From: an uncultured Calothrix sp.
GTDB lineage: Bacteria > Cyanobacteriota > Cyanobacteriia > Cyanobacteriales > Nostocaceae
Direction of reading: 5' to 3'
NCBI GenBank assembly: GCA_937973965.1
Contig: CALJJQ010000023.1
Span: 46,954 to 110,953, forward strand
DNA length: 64,000 bases
Below the pieces are notes generated by a model. That model was not told the DNA's origin. It saw nothing but the letters and a program-made list of their open reading frames with translations, and searched no databases. Shown here piece after piece: positions 28,083 through 38,157 of the stretch (within the stretch, counting starts at the first letter, position 1; each line of letters opens with the position of its first letter). The position numbers were made by a program, and so were the translations under genes.

Positions 28083-28643
28083 CTAAATGATTTCTGCTAA
28101 ATCAATGTTTATTTTTATGCCTACAAGCCTCAGCAGTTCCACTTGCTTCATAAGCATTCTGGTCAGGGATGCGGCATCCGGATGATCCCAGCCGAGGAGG
28201 TGTAAAAAACCATGAGACACCAACCATACTAACTCATCTGCAAGGGAATGTCCTTGTTGAGTCGCCTGGCGAATAGCTGTATTTATTGACACGACAATAT
28301 CACCGAGATACAAGGGTGAATCTGGAGAAAGTTGAAGCGATCGCGGAGTCATTTCTTCCAGGGAAGCAAAGGCGAGAACATCTGTAGGTTTATTTTTGTA
28401 ACGATAGGTGTGATTTAGTTGTTGAATTTCGGTATCATCAGTGAACCGCAGACCCATTTCGTAGCTTTGGGCGAAAGCGATCGCCTGATGTTGGGATATT
28501 AAATCTGTATACAAATATTCAAACCAGTTGTTGATCCAGTTTTGCCAAGTGACCGGATCGATATAATTTTCCCCGACGACGGGAAACTGCTTCTCGTCAA
28601 TCGACTCATAGAAGGCATCTTGCACGTATAATTCAACTAACAC
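28083..28643 (-). CDS. ybeY: Endoribonuclease YbeY (16S rRNA maturation)
   Basis: The 186-residue protein contains the zinc-binding signature SHGFLHLLGWDHPD (H-x3-H-x5-H) and upstream TDDTEIQQLNHTYRYKNKPTDVLAFA, the conserved YbeY motif. It acts in 16S rRNA 3' end maturation and ribosome quality control. It lies upstream of dgkA on the same strand with an 87-bp gap. Confidence 0.95.
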   Translation of the reverse strand: MLVELYVQDAFYESIDEKQFPVVGENYIDPVTWQNWINNWFEYLYTDLISQHQAIAFAQSYEMGLRFTDDTEIQQLNHTYRYKNKPTDVLAFASLEEMTPRSLQLSPDSPLYLGDIVVSINTAIRQATQQGHSLADELVWLVSHGFLHLLGWDHPDAASLTRMLMKQVELLRLVGIKINIDLAEII

Positions 28644-28793
28644 CCCTCATCACTCCAGACGAAAATCAATTAGGAAACAATCTTTTATTAATAGGATTAA
28701 TAGGGAATACGGTCGAGAGGAAAAAATTATGTTAACTGCTAACCGTTAACCGTTGAAGTAACCCAGAACCCTCCGGGTTGCTGCATTGTCATC

Positions 28794-28952
28794 CTAGCGA
28801 GTTAGATAAGCAAGTCCAATCAATACAGCTAACAGACCCACAGTTGTCAGGAAAAAATGCTTCAGGGAGGTAGCGCGTTTTTGCACCATATTCCGCATCG
28901 CTAACTTCACATAGCGAGGTTGGGGTTCCGTGGATGGGGAATTATTAGTCAT
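28794..28952 (-). CDS. DUF3285 small cyanobacterial membrane protein
   Basis: Fifty-two codons run from ATG at 28952 to TAG. The sequence has YVKLAMRNMVQKRATSLKHF followed by one membrane helix and the end VLIGLAYLTR. This motif set (KLAMRNMV, TSLxHF, GLAYLTR) fits the DUF3285 family, a short protein found across cyanobacteria with no established role. It is too short for many ORF cut-offs. Confidence 0.85.
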   Translation of the reverse strand: MTNNSPSTEPQPRYVKLAMRNMVQKRATSLKHFFLTTVGLLAVLIGLAYLTR

Positions 28953-29046
28953 AGCCTATTAATTAACTATTATTTTGGCAAAAATTATTTTTTTTAGACG
29001 ACAGCTGTCACAACTATCATAACGGCAATCTGCTCCAAATCACCAA

Positions 29047-29073
29047 AAAAGACGGGCGTAGAGCCTGTCTTTT
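29047..29073 (-). terminator. Terminator hairpin after peptidoglycan-binding gene
   Basis: On the minus strand AAAAGACAGGC, a five-base loop and GCCCGTCTTTTTT form a strong stem followed by a T-run. It lies 70 bp past the stop codon of the 29143-29691 gene. On the plus strand it also ends in T's, so it may work both ways. Confidence 0.8.
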
Positions 29074-29142
29074 ATTTGATGGAGATAATTATGATTTAAT
29101 TTAGCTGCTGATTGATTGCAAATAATACCCTAGAGTTGATAA

Positions 29143-29691
29143 TCAACAGCCATAACTATAACAATTACAGTCACAACCATCTACATGACTATCAAGTTTA
29201 ATCAGCGTATTCCAAGTGTTTACACCAATGACTCCATCAGCAGTTAAACGGTGGTGCTTTTGAAAAGCAATAACAGCCTTAGCCATCTCCTTCCCATCGA
29301 TTTGATTAATTACACCTTGGTAAAAACCGCAATCGTAGAGAACTTGTTGAACTAACTTAACTTGGGCGATCGCATCCCTGCTTGCAGGAAGACCTGGGAA
29401 GGATAAAACTGGTAGACTTTTAGCACCATCACAGATAAAGTTCCAGGTTGCACCATCAGTAATTCCCGTGACCTTTAAAAATCCTAGACATTGCAAGTAT
29501 TTAACAGCAACTTCCGTCTTTTGACCGAAAATACCATCCACCTCTACTGACTGGGAATAGGTATAAATAGATGTCAGTCGTCGATTTAAGCGTTTTTGCA
29601 TCTCCTTTACATCTTGACCGCGATCGCCGATTCTGAGGGTCGGTTTAAATGCTGGACACTCAATAGTAGTAGTCATATCGTCCATTTCCAT
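29143..29691 (-). CDS. Peptidoglycan-binding protein with Cys-rich tail
   Basis: The 182-residue protein contains two PG_binding_1 repeats: residues about 17-75 (LRIGDRGQDVKEMQKRLN to GIFGQKTEVAVKYLQ) and about 105-167 (KLVQQVLYDCGFYQGVI to DGVIGVNTWNTL). It has no signal peptide. The last residues, VDGCDCNCYSYGC, place four Cys within ten positions, unusual for the family and possibly a metal or disulphide site. It probably binds cell-wall glycans or acts as an adaptor (inference). It has its own terminator. Confidence 0.85.
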   Translation of the reverse strand: MEMDDMTTTIECPAFKPTLRIGDRGQDVKEMQKRLNRRLTSIYTYSQSVEVDGIFGQKTEVAVKYLQCLGFLKVTGITDGATWNFICDGAKSLPVLSFPGLPASRDAIAQVKLVQQVLYDCGFYQGVINQIDGKEMAKAVIAFQKHHRLTADGVIGVNTWNTLIKLDSHVDGCDCNCYSYGC

Positions 29692-29814
29692 TTCTCCGTA
29701 GCGATGATTAATTACGCAATTTAACTACCATCAAACCAAGGGAAATTCCTGAACTTACCCGAGTACCCTTTGGGGTAATATTTTGTGTATTGTCGAAAGA
29801 TCAACCCCAAACAG

Positions 29815-29847
29815 TCAAAAAAGATAGGCTTTATGCCTATCTTTTGT
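29815..29847 (-). terminator. Terminator hairpin after ndhD
   Basis: On the minus strand AAAAGATAGGC, loop ATAAA and GCCTATCTTTTTTG form an 11-bp stem with a T-run. It starts 45 bp beyond the ndhD stop codon. Confidence 0.8.
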
Positions 29848-29890
29848 CATCGGATTATAGAATTATGGTTTTTATACCTGTTGGCAAAAA

Positions 29891-31465
29891 CTACTCAGCA
29901 ATTTCTGGAGCGCTCATCGATACTGCATGTATTTCTTTGCGTTGGGCAATTGTTGGTACGGAATCCCGCAACCTTTCCGTTAACTGAACAGTCGTCGAAT
30001 CGTAAATTTGGGTTAGTATTTTGGGATACAAGCCAATACCAATAATTGGTACAAGTAGGCAAGCAATAATAAATACTTCGCGAGGCTCCGCATCAATGAG
30101 TTTTTGGTGAGCGATTAATTCTTGGTTTTCCTCACCGTAGAAAATCTCACGCAGCATCGACAGCAGGTAAATCGGAGTTAAAATGACTCCCACAGCCATC
30201 AACGCAACCACGATAATTCGGAAAGTGGGACTATAGGCATCACTATTAGCAAATCCGACAAATACCATCAACTCTGCCACAAATCCACTCATTCCTGGTA
30301 AAGCCAAGGAAGCCAAAGAACAGGTGGTAAACATGGCAAAAATTTTCCCCATCCGCTTACCAACCCCACCCATTTCATCCAGCATGAGGGTGTGAGTGCG
30401 GTCATAGGTTGCACCGACTAAAAAGAATAAACTTGCACCAATCAATCCGTGGGACACCATTTGCAGGACAGCTCCACTTAATCCTAAATCCGTAAAAGAG
30501 GCTATCCCAATCAAAACAAACCCCATATGGGAAATTGAGGAATAGGCAATTTTACGCTTCAGGTTACGTTGGGCAAAGGAAGTCAGAGCCGCATAGATAA
30601 TATTTACAACCCCCAAAATCACCAATATTGGTGCAAAATAGGCATGGGCATCTGGCAACATCCCCGCATTCATCCGAATTAGGGCATAACCACCCATTTT
30701 CAAGAGAATACCAGCCAATAACATGTGAACAGGGGCTGTAGCTTCACCATGTGCGTCTGGAAGCCAAGTATGTAAAGGGATGATTGGCAACTTGACCGCA
30801 TAGGCAATCAAAAATGCTGCATACAGCAACATTTGGAAATTCAGTGCGTAATCTTTCAGCGCTAAAGATTGCATATCAAAGGTGACATTATCACCATAGA
30901 AAGCCATCGTTAACGCTGCAACGAGGATAAATAGCGAACCACCAGCTGTATAAAGAATAAATTTGGTAGCAGCGTACTGACGTTTTTTTCCGCCCCAAAT
31001 TGCCAAGAGTAAATATACCGGAATTAATTCTAGTTCCCAAACCAGGAAGAATAGCAACATATCCTGAACCGCGAACACGGCAATTTGTCCACCGTACATC
31101 GCCAAAATCAGGAAGTAAAAGAGTTTTGGTTTGAGGGTGACAGGCCAAGCTGCTAAAATCGCTAGGGTCGTTATAAACCCGGTGAGGATAATCAGTGGCA
31201 TAGATAAGCCATCTGCACCCACTGACCAATTTAAGTCCAGTTGGGGAACCCAGGGATAGCTTTCTACTAGCTGTAAGTTGGGATTAGAGAAATTGTACCC
31301 AGTGTAAAACGCGCCAATAATGAGCGCAAAATCTATTAGCCCAACGATAAGTGAATACCAACGCACGGTTTTCCCATCGCGGTCAGGGATGATGGGAACA
31401 AGTAAAGCCGCCACAATTGGTAACAGGATTATCGTCGTCAGCCACGGGAAATTAGCTGTATTCAT
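29891..31465 (-). CDS. ndhD: NAD(P)H-quinone oxidoreductase subunit 4 (NdhD)
   Basis: The 524-residue, about 14-helix antiporter-like subunit carries the conserved blocks [23 protein letters not shown] (Glu and Lys of the proton channel), [20 protein letters not shown] and [20 protein letters not shown]. Length and C-terminus agree with NdhD1/NdhD2 type subunits of the NDH-1L complex in the thylakoid membrane, used in respiration and cyclic electron flow. The gene stands alone with a terminator behind it, so it may be a separate paralogue rather than part of an ndhF-ndhD operon. Confidence 0.94.
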   Translation of the reverse strand: MNTANFPWLTTIILLPIVAALLVPIIPDRDGKTVRWYSLIVGLIDFALIIGAFYTGYNFSNPNLQLVESYPWVPQLDLNWSVGADGLSMPLIILTGFITTLAILAAWPVTLKPKLFYFLILAMYGGQIAVFAVQDMLLFFLVWELELIPVYLLLAIWGGKKRQYAATKFILYTAGGSLFILVAALTMAFYGDNVTFDMQSLALKDYALNFQMLLYAAFLIAYAVKLPIIPLHTWLPDAHGEATAPVHMLLAGILLKMGGYALIRMNAGMLPDAHAYFAPILVILGVVNIIYAALTSFAQRNLKRKIAYSSISHMGFVLIGIASFTDLGLSGAVLQMVSHGLIGASLFFLVGATYDRTHTLMLDEMGGVGKRMGKIFAMFTTCSLASLALPGMSGFVAELMVFVGFANSDAYSPTFRIIVVALMAVGVILTPIYLLSMLREIFYGEENQELIAHQKLIDAEPREVFIIACLLVPIIGIGLYPKILTQIYDSTTVQLTERLRDSVPTIAQRKEIHAVSMSAPEIAE

Positions 31466-31679
31466 CGATATTTTTTGGTAACGAATAATGAATGTCGCCT
31501 TACATCCACTATCTCTTTTAGTAGCAGTTTTTGATGGATTTGGTCAGTTTTGTTATGTTGATTTAACAAAAATCAAAAAATGTAACACTCTCGTTTTATT
31601 TGTGACCATAGAAAGTAAAAAAATGTGAATAAAGGCTACAAAAGTTTCGAGGGAGTTGGGAGTGGGGAATAGGGAGTAG

Positions 31680-31797
31680 TCCTGCATTTCTCACAAGCAA
31701 GCGGTAAGCGTTGAGTAACGGATTGATTCTCCCGCTATTCCCTACTCCCTACTCCCAATTCCCTGTAAGTTTTAGAGGTTTGTGAGAAATCCGGATA
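31680..31797. repeat. Family A small TIR element (copy A5)
   Basis: The ends CCTGCATTTCTCACAAG and TTTGTGAGAAATCCGG are clear inverted repeats. The interior carries CCTACTCCCTACTCCC and GTTGAGTAACGGATTGATTC, shared with copies A4 and A7. Confidence 0.8.
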
Positions 31798-31993
31798 GTG
31801 AGTTTGAGAGATATTTATTTTCTGTCTTCAATCCGTCAATTCCCAGTTAGTTAATAGAATATAGCAATCCGGATTTGATTCTTCAAAAAATCTCAGTACA
31901 CTTATATCATTGACGCTAATGGTTGCTACATATCAGGGGCAATAACCATTGACGATTCTAGTTTCATTTATTTCAAAGTAAAAGAGAATTGAT

Positions 31994-32127
31994 ATACAGT
32001 AGTCGGAGCGGGATTTGTGAAATCTTAAATGTAGGGTTGTTAACGGTTGACAGTTGACGGCTAACAGTCACCAGTCATCAGTCAACGGCACGCTATTTTT
32101 CACGACTTAAATCGGATTGCTGTAAGT
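31994..32127. repeat. Family E TIR element (copy E2, inverted relative to E1)
   Basis: Read in reverse, this copy matches E1 over the whole length: GGATTTGTGAAATCTTA, GTTGACAGTTGACGG, CGCTATTTTTCACGACTTAA and ATCGGATTGCTGTA. It shows that E is a mobile repeat present in both orientations. Confidence 0.75.
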
Positions 32128-32190
32128 CCTACTATTAAGATGGAAAGTATAATGCATCAACCCAACAATACTTTTCACCTCCTGCTCCCG

Positions 32191-32652
32191 TTAACCTTGA
32201 AGGGGAAGGGATTCACACTCTTGCTTAGTGACGTTGTGACGATAGCGAAACATGGCCTCTAATTGAAGATTGATTAACCAACCACTGAAGAATTCTACCG
32301 CATCTCCTCCAGGCATTTTGAAGGAAATGGCATCAGTTAATCGGGTTTTGTTGCCTTCTGGTTGGAAAATATGCTCATGTCGCCAATATTCAAAGGGTCC
32401 AGAAACCTGTTCGTCCACAAATCGACGATATTCTTCCCATTCAGTATGTTTGGCAACCCAAGTTAAAGGTAATGCCCCTAAGAACAGGCGAAATTCCGTA
32501 ATTGCACCGACATTTAATCCTCCTTCTCGACGGATTACCTGTACTGGTTGCCAAGGGGGTGTAAGTATTTTCAGGACATCTGGACGCTCATGGAATTTCC
32601 ATACGACTTCGACGGGTGCATCAATTAACGATGAATACTTGAATTGCAGCAT
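32191..32652 (-). CDS. SRPBCC (START-like) ligand-binding protein
   Basis: The 153-residue protein opens with FKYSSLIDAPVEVVWKFHER, the START/polyketide-cyclase-like N-terminal strand-helix. It has PFEYWRHEHIFQPEGNKTRLTDAISFKMPGG near the middle and a C-terminal helix. Many cyanobacterial cell-division-inhibitor-like and cyclase/dehydrase proteins share this pattern. It probably binds a hydrophobic ligand in the cytosol; the ligand is unknown. It is monocistronic. Confidence 0.85.
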   Translation of the reverse strand: MLQFKYSSLIDAPVEVVWKFHERPDVLKILTPPWQPVQVIRREGGLNVGAITEFRLFLGALPLTWVAKHTEWEEYRRFVDEQVSGPFEYWRHEHIFQPEGNKTRLTDAISFKMPGGDAVEFFSGWLINLQLEAMFRYRHNVTKQECESLPLQG

Positions 32653-33056
32653 TAATCAATATCAACTACTATCAATCACTAAAATTGATTATGCATGATT
32701 TGCAAATCCTGGGACGACGTGATTTTTTACATGGTTGGGGTTTGCTGTAAAAGTCTCTTCGTAAGGGTCGGGAGTCGGGAATAGGAAAATAAAAAACTTT
32801 TCAAGTCTATGGAATTTTGAAGCGCAACCGCAGGTTATACCGTTTGACTTGGGAGTTGATATATTTAGGAAAGCTTTTGGGAGCAGGGGAAGAAAATATA
32901 TCAAAATTTGAGTGAAATGGTGTTACGTCAACAGAAATCAAATATGAATTCAATACCACTTACCACTAGTTATTGATAGTAACTTGGCATGAATTTGTGT
33001 GAATTTGCGATCGCAATTCCAAAATCCAATATTACAAGCTAGCAACAATCCCCCAT
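32653..33056. other. Intergenic region with family B copy
   Basis: These 404 bp contain family B copy B4 and no supported gene; the frame 32689-32904 on the minus strand runs through the repeat. Confidence 0.6.
32837..32923. repeat. Family B small TIR element (copy B4)
   Basis: This 87-bp copy begins ATACCGTTTGACTTGGGAG and ends TTTGAGTGAAATGGTGT, with inverted GTTGATATAT and ATATATCAAAA inside and GGGAGCAGGGGAAG in the core. Confidence 0.75.
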
Positions 33057-34664
33057 CTAACGGCTAATTAATTTGGCTAAAATATTTTTGGTAATCACTT
33101 CCGCATCCTGACTAATTACTGATGGACGTAACTGGGGTACATTGTAATCATCTAATCCCCAACTCCATTGAATCGTTCCAGTTGCCAATACGGTTGCACC
33201 AGATGGTACTGTATACACCGTCATATCCGAGTATCTTGTTCGTCCACGGTAACGGTAGGGAGAATGGGCTATACGGATAGTGTTTGGAGGTGCATTGCCA
33301 AACATGCGATCGACTTCGTATCCCAATAAACCTTTGAGTCGGAGTTTTTGTTGGGGATTACCATCTAACTGGGTATGGGTAATCAACCAATGGGGTGCAG
33401 TTTGCTCGATAATAATATCATCGTTGACCTGGAAGGTTTCGTACATGACTCCAATTAAGGCATCTTCGGGACGATTAACGGGTTGATTTCGCCATTTCGT
33501 GGTGACTAGATAATCGTTGCTGGGGTCGGAATCACGGAAAAATGGGTCTAGAGCATAGGCTTCTTTGTAGGATGCAATGACTCGATTGGGAGCTTTATTC
33601 ACCGGACTTGGTTCAAAGCGAATTTGCCAATAGCAAGTATTGGCAGAAAAAAAACCTAAACTCAAACCCTTAGATAAAGCTTTTTCTAGATTATCCCGCA
33701 TTTGCCATGACCAATATTCATCGTGTCCGACCGCTAGAAATGCCTTGTGATTTTGCAAGATATTTTTACCTGTAAACACATTCAGTTTATTTTCATGGGT
33801 GTCTACATCGGTACAATAGCTAACATCATAGCCATTTTTCTCTAACCACCGGACAAAATTGTATTCCCATCCAGCACTGGAAGTACGTCTAGGTGGTTGA
33901 AAATTGGTGAGAAATTCCCCAGCACCGACTCCATAGTCAGCAACAGGATTAGGACTGGTGGTATAGGGACGGTTAAAGGAAACTTTGCTGGCTTGTTTTC
34001 CACGACTGTTCCAGCGATAGAGGGACATTCCCCACCAATTATTATAGGCTTGAAAGGTGGTGACGCTGGATTGGAATAAAATATCTGATGGACGGTCATC
34101 ATCGCGGATCACAAAGATGATATAGCTTTGTTTACCGGTGTTTGCGGTTGTGAGTTTGGCTAGATAAAATCCACTTGTCCAGGTGAGATTTATTTGGGGA
34201 TTAATCGTAGTTTTTAATCTAAATGGGTCTTGCCAATCACATTCAATTAATCCAGTTTTTTTGTCGATAATGGGGGGTGGTTGTTGTATTCCGGGACGAT
34301 TAATGGCAGGTACAATTAATCGTGCCCCGTCGCCACCATACCAACCCATGCGATAAATTTCGATTGTATAATAGGGGGCTTTAGTGTTCACAAATAGTTG
34401 AATTTCTTCACCCCGATTAATACTGGTTGCGGATGCATAGCCTTCAATTTCACGGTTGCGAGCGGGATTTTGTAATTTCCAGTTAGTGGTTCCAGGTAAT
34501 TTATTTTCTTGAATAATTGGATTATTTAAGTGAGATATGGGTAATTCCAGGGCTAGGGCTGGTGGAATGGAAAATAAAAAGGGAAGAATCAGACTGAGGA
34601 TAAAGGTGATAAATGCACCCCCAATCATTAATAATGTTTTATAACCTGGCTCGGTTAATAGCAT
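33057..34664 (-). CDS. Exported N,N-dimethylformamidase beta-subunit-like protein
   Basis: The 535-residue protein starts with a membrane/signal segment (LMIGGAFITFILSLILPFLF) and continues with IEGYASATSINRGEEIQLFV and YRMGWYGGDGARL. Later come FQAYNNWWGMSLYRWNSRG, LEKNGYDVSYCTDVDTHEN and AVGHDEYWSWQMRDNLEKAL. These are the characteristic motifs of the large subunit of N,N-dimethylformamidase and relatives (PF20254-like). Catalysis in true DMFase uses a mononuclear iron site held by Tyr/Glu residues; I cannot verify them here. In cyanobacteria the role is unknown. Confidence 0.78.
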   Translation of the reverse strand: MLLTEPGYKTLLMIGGAFITFILSLILPFLFSIPPALALELPISHLNNPIIQENKLPGTTNWKLQNPARNREIEGYASATSINRGEEIQLFVNTKAPYYTIEIYRMGWYGGDGARLIVPAINRPGIQQPPPIIDKKTGLIECDWQDPFRLKTTINPQINLTWTSGFYLAKLTTANTGKQSYIIFVIRDDDRPSDILFQSSVTTFQAYNNWWGMSLYRWNSRGKQASKVSFNRPYTTSPNPVADYGVGAGEFLTNFQPPRRTSSAGWEYNFVRWLEKNGYDVSYCTDVDTHENKLNVFTGKNILQNHKAFLAVGHDEYWSWQMRDNLEKALSKGLSLGFFSANTCYWQIRFEPSPVNKAPNRVIASYKEAYALDPFFRDSDPSNDYLVTTKWRNQPVNRPEDALIGVMYETFQVNDDIIIEQTAPHWLITHTQLDGNPQQKLRLKGLLGYEVDRMFGNAPPNTIRIAHSPYRYRGRTRYSDMTVYTVPSGATVLATGTIQWSWGLDDYNVPQLRPSVISQDAEVITKNILAKLISR

Positions 34665-34882
34665 GGAAAAATCTGGATATTAACTTTGGGACATTGCGGA
34701 ATTTTGTGATGAATTATGATGATTTACATTTTGTTTTTCATCCAAAATTTATTTATGTAGACGTAGCAATGCTACATTTCTACATGGTGTAAAATTTCAA
34801 CTTCATATTTGTATTCCGCAATACCAACTTTGGGCTTGGTTCCATTATTGATTGTTTCAGGAAACATTCTTGAAACCAAAGA

Positions 34883-36604
34883 TTAAATGTTACAAACTGT
34901 TGGTTTTCCCCAGAGAATCCGTTCCTGTTTATAAATGGCGATTCCTGGTTTAGCTCCCTTCGGTTTATACACATGTTTTGGCTGCGTATAAATCACTGGA
35001 ACCTGTTCACTTTGGCGAGCGCGACTATAGTAGGCGGCAAGATTAGCGGTATACTGTAAATCAATCTCATCCGCAACAGCACCTGGTTCTAAACGGAGTA
35101 AAACGTGACTACCGGGAATTTCCTGAGCGTGGAACCAGAGGTCATAGTCCCCTGCAACACGGAAGGTAAGGTAATCATTTTGCCGGTTGTTGCGACCAAT
35201 CCAGACTTCAAAACCGTTGGGTGTGCGGAAGCGGTGGAAATTGGTACTGACTTCGTTGTTGCTGCGTTGACGATATCCGGAATCTTCCAGGTATTTTTGA
35301 TTAATCAGTTCGTCGCGAATTTCGGCGATCGCATCCAAATCTTCTGGTGTTTGGTAGGTATCTAGTTGGGTAATGGCTGATTCCACTTGTTCCAGATAGG
35401 CAATTTCTGCCTCCACATCCGCTAGGAGAGGTTCAACTGCAACCCGCGCTCGTTTCAGCTTTTGATGTTGTTTATAGAGCTTCTGAGCGTTTTGGACTGC
35501 GGTGAGGTCAGGTTCTAATTGGATTGTGACTGGTTGACCAGTAGCAAAATCTGCTAAAGTGATTTCCGTCATCCCCGGTTGCCACTGGTGCAAGTATGCC
35601 ATGAGTAAATCTGCGTTCTGACGATAGGATTCGGCGCGATCGCTTTGGGCTAATCGTTGTTGAAAGGTTTCGGCTTTGGTGTGTAATTTTTCTAACCAGT
35701 TATGTAGCTTTTGTTGTAATTGATGGCGTAATTGGAGAAAATTCTGGGCATTCAAGATATCTGTATAATATTGATTCACCAATTCCTGGGTATTCGCTGC
35801 CGATTTTACCCCTCCCCAACCCAAAACATTATAACCATCAACCGTAGTCATGGGCGTGAAATTCTCCTCCTCCAACCTCCCTAACCATTCACACCATAAT
35901 TTGTATAAATTCCGCCAATCCTGGTCACTTAAAGTATCCGTAGTCACATCTAAATCCAAATTAGCTGACCGTAACATCCCCTGAATCAAAGCCGGAGATA
36001 CCCCCCGATAGGTTTTTAAGAGCTGCTTTTTCCAACTACCAGGAATTAAACTAATGCGATCGCGCCAACTTTGCAGGGATTCCTCCCGACTCGGAAGCGT
36101 CAGGGTCTGAGTCGGAGGAGTTTGATACTGTTGTCCCGTTAACAAAGGACGCAGACTTGATTGATTTTGACTGACCTGGTGCGCAACCGTGATAATTTCA
36201 TTTTGATGATTCGTCAAAATCACGTTACTGTACTTACCCATGATTTCCACATAGACATGGTAAAGCGCTTCCTCCTGGGGACGACGCGCAAACTGTAAAT
36301 CAATCACCCGCTCCCAAGCTGCAATTGACCTAATCTCCACCAAAGCTAACCCCCCCAACTGGTGAATTAACTGTTGACTAAAGGTAAATGTATCGGGTTT
36401 GCGGGGAGGTGGATTCCCAATATGTATCCGCGCTGCTTGGGGATGCCAAGATATTTCTAACCAACCGCGAGATTTCATCGTCCGCAAAGCCATCGAAATC
36501 GTCATGCGATCGCTTTGGTAAACCTGTTCAACTCTCGCAGGTAGCCAATCAGTGCGCAATTCTGTACACACCGCCATTAATGTCGTATAGTCAAATGATT
36601 GCAC
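34883..36604 (-). CDS. rqcH: RqcH/NFACT family protein (ribosome quality control, fibronectin-binding-like)
   Basis: The 573-residue protein has the NFACT-N domain (MQSFDYTTLMAVCTELR, later RKPDTFTFSQQLIHQL), a long coiled-coil middle (about 280-420, with LQQKLHNWLEKLHTKAETFQ) and the NFACT-R domain at the end (FEVWIGRNNRQNDYLTFR, DLWFHAQEIPGSHVLLR, YTQPKHVYKPKGAKPG). This is the RqcH layout, which in bacteria adds alanine tails to nascent chains on stalled 50S subunits. Older annotation calls it fibronectin-binding protein. The length is normal. Confidence 0.9.
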   Translation of the reverse strand: MQSFDYTTLMAVCTELRTDWLPARVEQVYQSDRMTISMALRTMKSRGWLEISWHPQAARIHIGNPPPRKPDTFTFSQQLIHQLGGLALVEIRSIAAWERVIDLQFARRPQEEALYHVYVEIMGKYSNVILTNHQNEIITVAHQVSQNQSSLRPLLTGQQYQTPPTQTLTLPSREESLQSWRDRISLIPGSWKKQLLKTYRGVSPALIQGMLRSANLDLDVTTDTLSDQDWRNLYKLWCEWLGRLEEENFTPMTTVDGYNVLGWGGVKSAANTQELVNQYYTDILNAQNFLQLRHQLQQKLHNWLEKLHTKAETFQQRLAQSDRAESYRQNADLLMAYLHQWQPGMTEITLADFATGQPVTIQLEPDLTAVQNAQKLYKQHQKLKRARVAVEPLLADVEAEIAYLEQVESAITQLDTYQTPEDLDAIAEIRDELINQKYLEDSGYRQRSNNEVSTNFHRFRTPNGFEVWIGRNNRQNDYLTFRVAGDYDLWFHAQEIPGSHVLLRLEPGAVADEIDLQYTANLAAYYSRARQSEQVPVIYTQPKHVYKPKGAKPGIAIYKQERILWGKPTVCNI

Positions 36605-37269
36605 TGGAAATTTCGATTTTCAATTTTGGATGGGGAATATTCAAGCATGGAGAATAGCCGTCATATTACACCAGAATGTATGAAAATTATTTTTCCGACT
36701 CCTACTCCTGATTCCCGTACAGACGCGACATGTCGCGTCTCTCCTCCTCCCTCTCCATCAAGCAAGGGAATGGTAAATATACAAGACGGCTACTCACCAT
36801 CTACTATTTTACGTTTGTTTACATATTCGGCAATCAAAATCAATATGATGTTCTTACCTGGGTGATTTTTCTACAGAGAGCATATTTTTACCTAAAATGG
36901 GTAATTACTGTTACAGTTCTCAGGGCTGCACAAGAATAAAATGGCTTCTTGTTGATAAATTACCAATGACTTGGAAGATAAAACATGCATATTAAAGCAC
37001 CTATCCCGGATTTACAACAAGTACGGAATACCTAATCTAACTTCAGTTCGGGTTAACATTCCGCAAAATTCCAAATCAAATGATTCACCGTTAGCTTGAC
37101 ATTTTCAGTGAGTTAATCTCAATAAATAGCTTATAGATTTAGTTAAAATGGACTTTTACAGTAGATTTACAGGAATTCACCGCTTTTTTAAATTAGAATG
37201 ACCGACAATTCCGGAAAAGTACGTACTTTACTTGTCAATGGAATATGGGTAACTGTCAAATGAAATACC
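36605..37269. other. Intergenic region between divergent rqcH and peptidoglycan-binding gene
   Basis: These 665 bp contain a family C palindrome (36721-36740) and AT-rich sequence. Overlapping short frames at 36388-36939 have no recognisable protein features. A 21-codon ATG-TGA frame (37198-37263) just before the next gene has no clear ribosome-binding site. Confidence 0.5.
36721..36740. repeat. GACGCG palindromic repeat (family C)
   Basis: AGACGCGACATGTCGCGTCT is a perfect 20-base palindrome; the same sequence with two changes occurs at 10691. Confidence 0.7.
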
Positions 37270-37941
37270 ATGAGCGATTTTAGCCTGCTGATGACGGGCA
37301 CTTTAGTCACAGGTCAACAGCCACCTGAACTGCTACCGACAGAATTAAGTCAGGACGTGCAAGCCCTTGCACCCCGTAGTTTCTCACCATCCCCAGATAA
37401 AATCACAATTGCCGCGCCAGAGTTTTTACAAATAGCTTATAAACCACCTTTACTTCCGCTACTGATTCAACCAAAGATACAAAATTTACTCCATAGACTC
37501 AGAAGTGCTTTTCCTGCAAAAAAAGTGACTAATTTGACCTTAGTCAAGGATACACCGTCACTAAATCCAGTATCCAGGCGAAGTTGCGATTTAAATCCAA
37601 ATCTGAATACGAATGGGGGAGTTGACCATAAAAAAGTCCAACGCTTACGCAGTCAACTGATTAGCGATGGGTCTTTGGTTTTAGCGCGATATGGTAGCAC
37701 TCGTAATTCAGGTTTACCAATCCTGCAATTTGGAACCACAGGGATATCTGTACGTGTTTTGCAACGGTTGCTAGCTTCTAATGGTTATCCCATCAGGATT
37801 GATGGGGAGTTTGGAGCTTTAACAGAAGCAGCGGTGAAAGCATTCCAAAGTCAAAGGGAAATTATCACCGATGGAATTGTTGGACCGATTACTTGGTCTG
37901 AATTGACGGAAAATAATACCTTCCAATCTATGTTTGATTAG
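37270..37941 (+). CDS. Peptidoglycan-binding domain protein
   Basis: The 223-residue protein has a long, low-complexity N-terminal half (no clear signal peptide, Pro- and Ser-rich) and one C-terminal PG_binding_1 domain at about residues 155-215: LQFGTTGISVRVLQRLLASNG, DGEFGALTEAAVKAFQ and DGIVGPITWSEL. It should bind cell-wall material; no catalytic domain is attached. It is monocistronic and divergent from rqcH. Confidence 0.83.
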   Translation: MSDFSLLMTGTLVTGQQPPELLPTELSQDVQALAPRSFSPSPDKITIAAPEFLQIAYKPPLLPLLIQPKIQNLLHRLRSAFPAKKVTNLTLVKDTPSLNPVSRRSCDLNPNLNTNGGVDHKKVQRLRSQLISDGSLVLARYGSTRNSGLPILQFGTTGISVRVLQRLLASNGYPIRIDGEFGALTEAAVKAFQSQREIITDGIVGPITWSELTENNTFQSMFD

Positions 37942-38085
37942 TCCCTAATTCCTTTAGATTTGTTAGGGTCAGGGAGTAGTGAGTAGAAAGCGGGGGGTAG
38001 GGGTGTACACTTCCAGTATCCCGAAGGGAATTTGATAGTCGTCGATAATCCGTTGCGTAATTAGCTTGATGTTTACTGACTTACT

Positions 38086-38157
38086 TAGGGCTTGCTGAAA
38101 AGTAGTAAAACTATTATATTGTGAGTTCCGGAGGGTATTTTAGTTCCAAAAAGTGCA
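38086..38157. repeat. Possible decayed transposon ends (pair with 46564-46950)
   Basis: TAGGGCTTGCTGAAAAGTAG and GAGGGTATTTTAGTTCC here match TAGGGCTTGCTGAAAAATAG (46564) and GAGGGTATTTTGTTCTC (46921). The distance between the two motifs differs (about 45 versus 355 bp), as in an internally deleted element. No transposase is left. Confidence 0.5.

Larger units (their letters stand above)
31466..32190. other. Repeat-rich intergenic region upstream of ndhD
   Basis: These 725 bp hold a full family A copy (31680-31797) and a family E copy (31994-32127). No gene is seen. The ndhD promoter must lie near 31470-31650. Confidence 0.6.

Noticed and set aside
29785..30045. Plus-strand frames across the ndhD 3' end
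   Set aside because: They overlap the terminator and the ndhD coding sequence and have no protein-like features.
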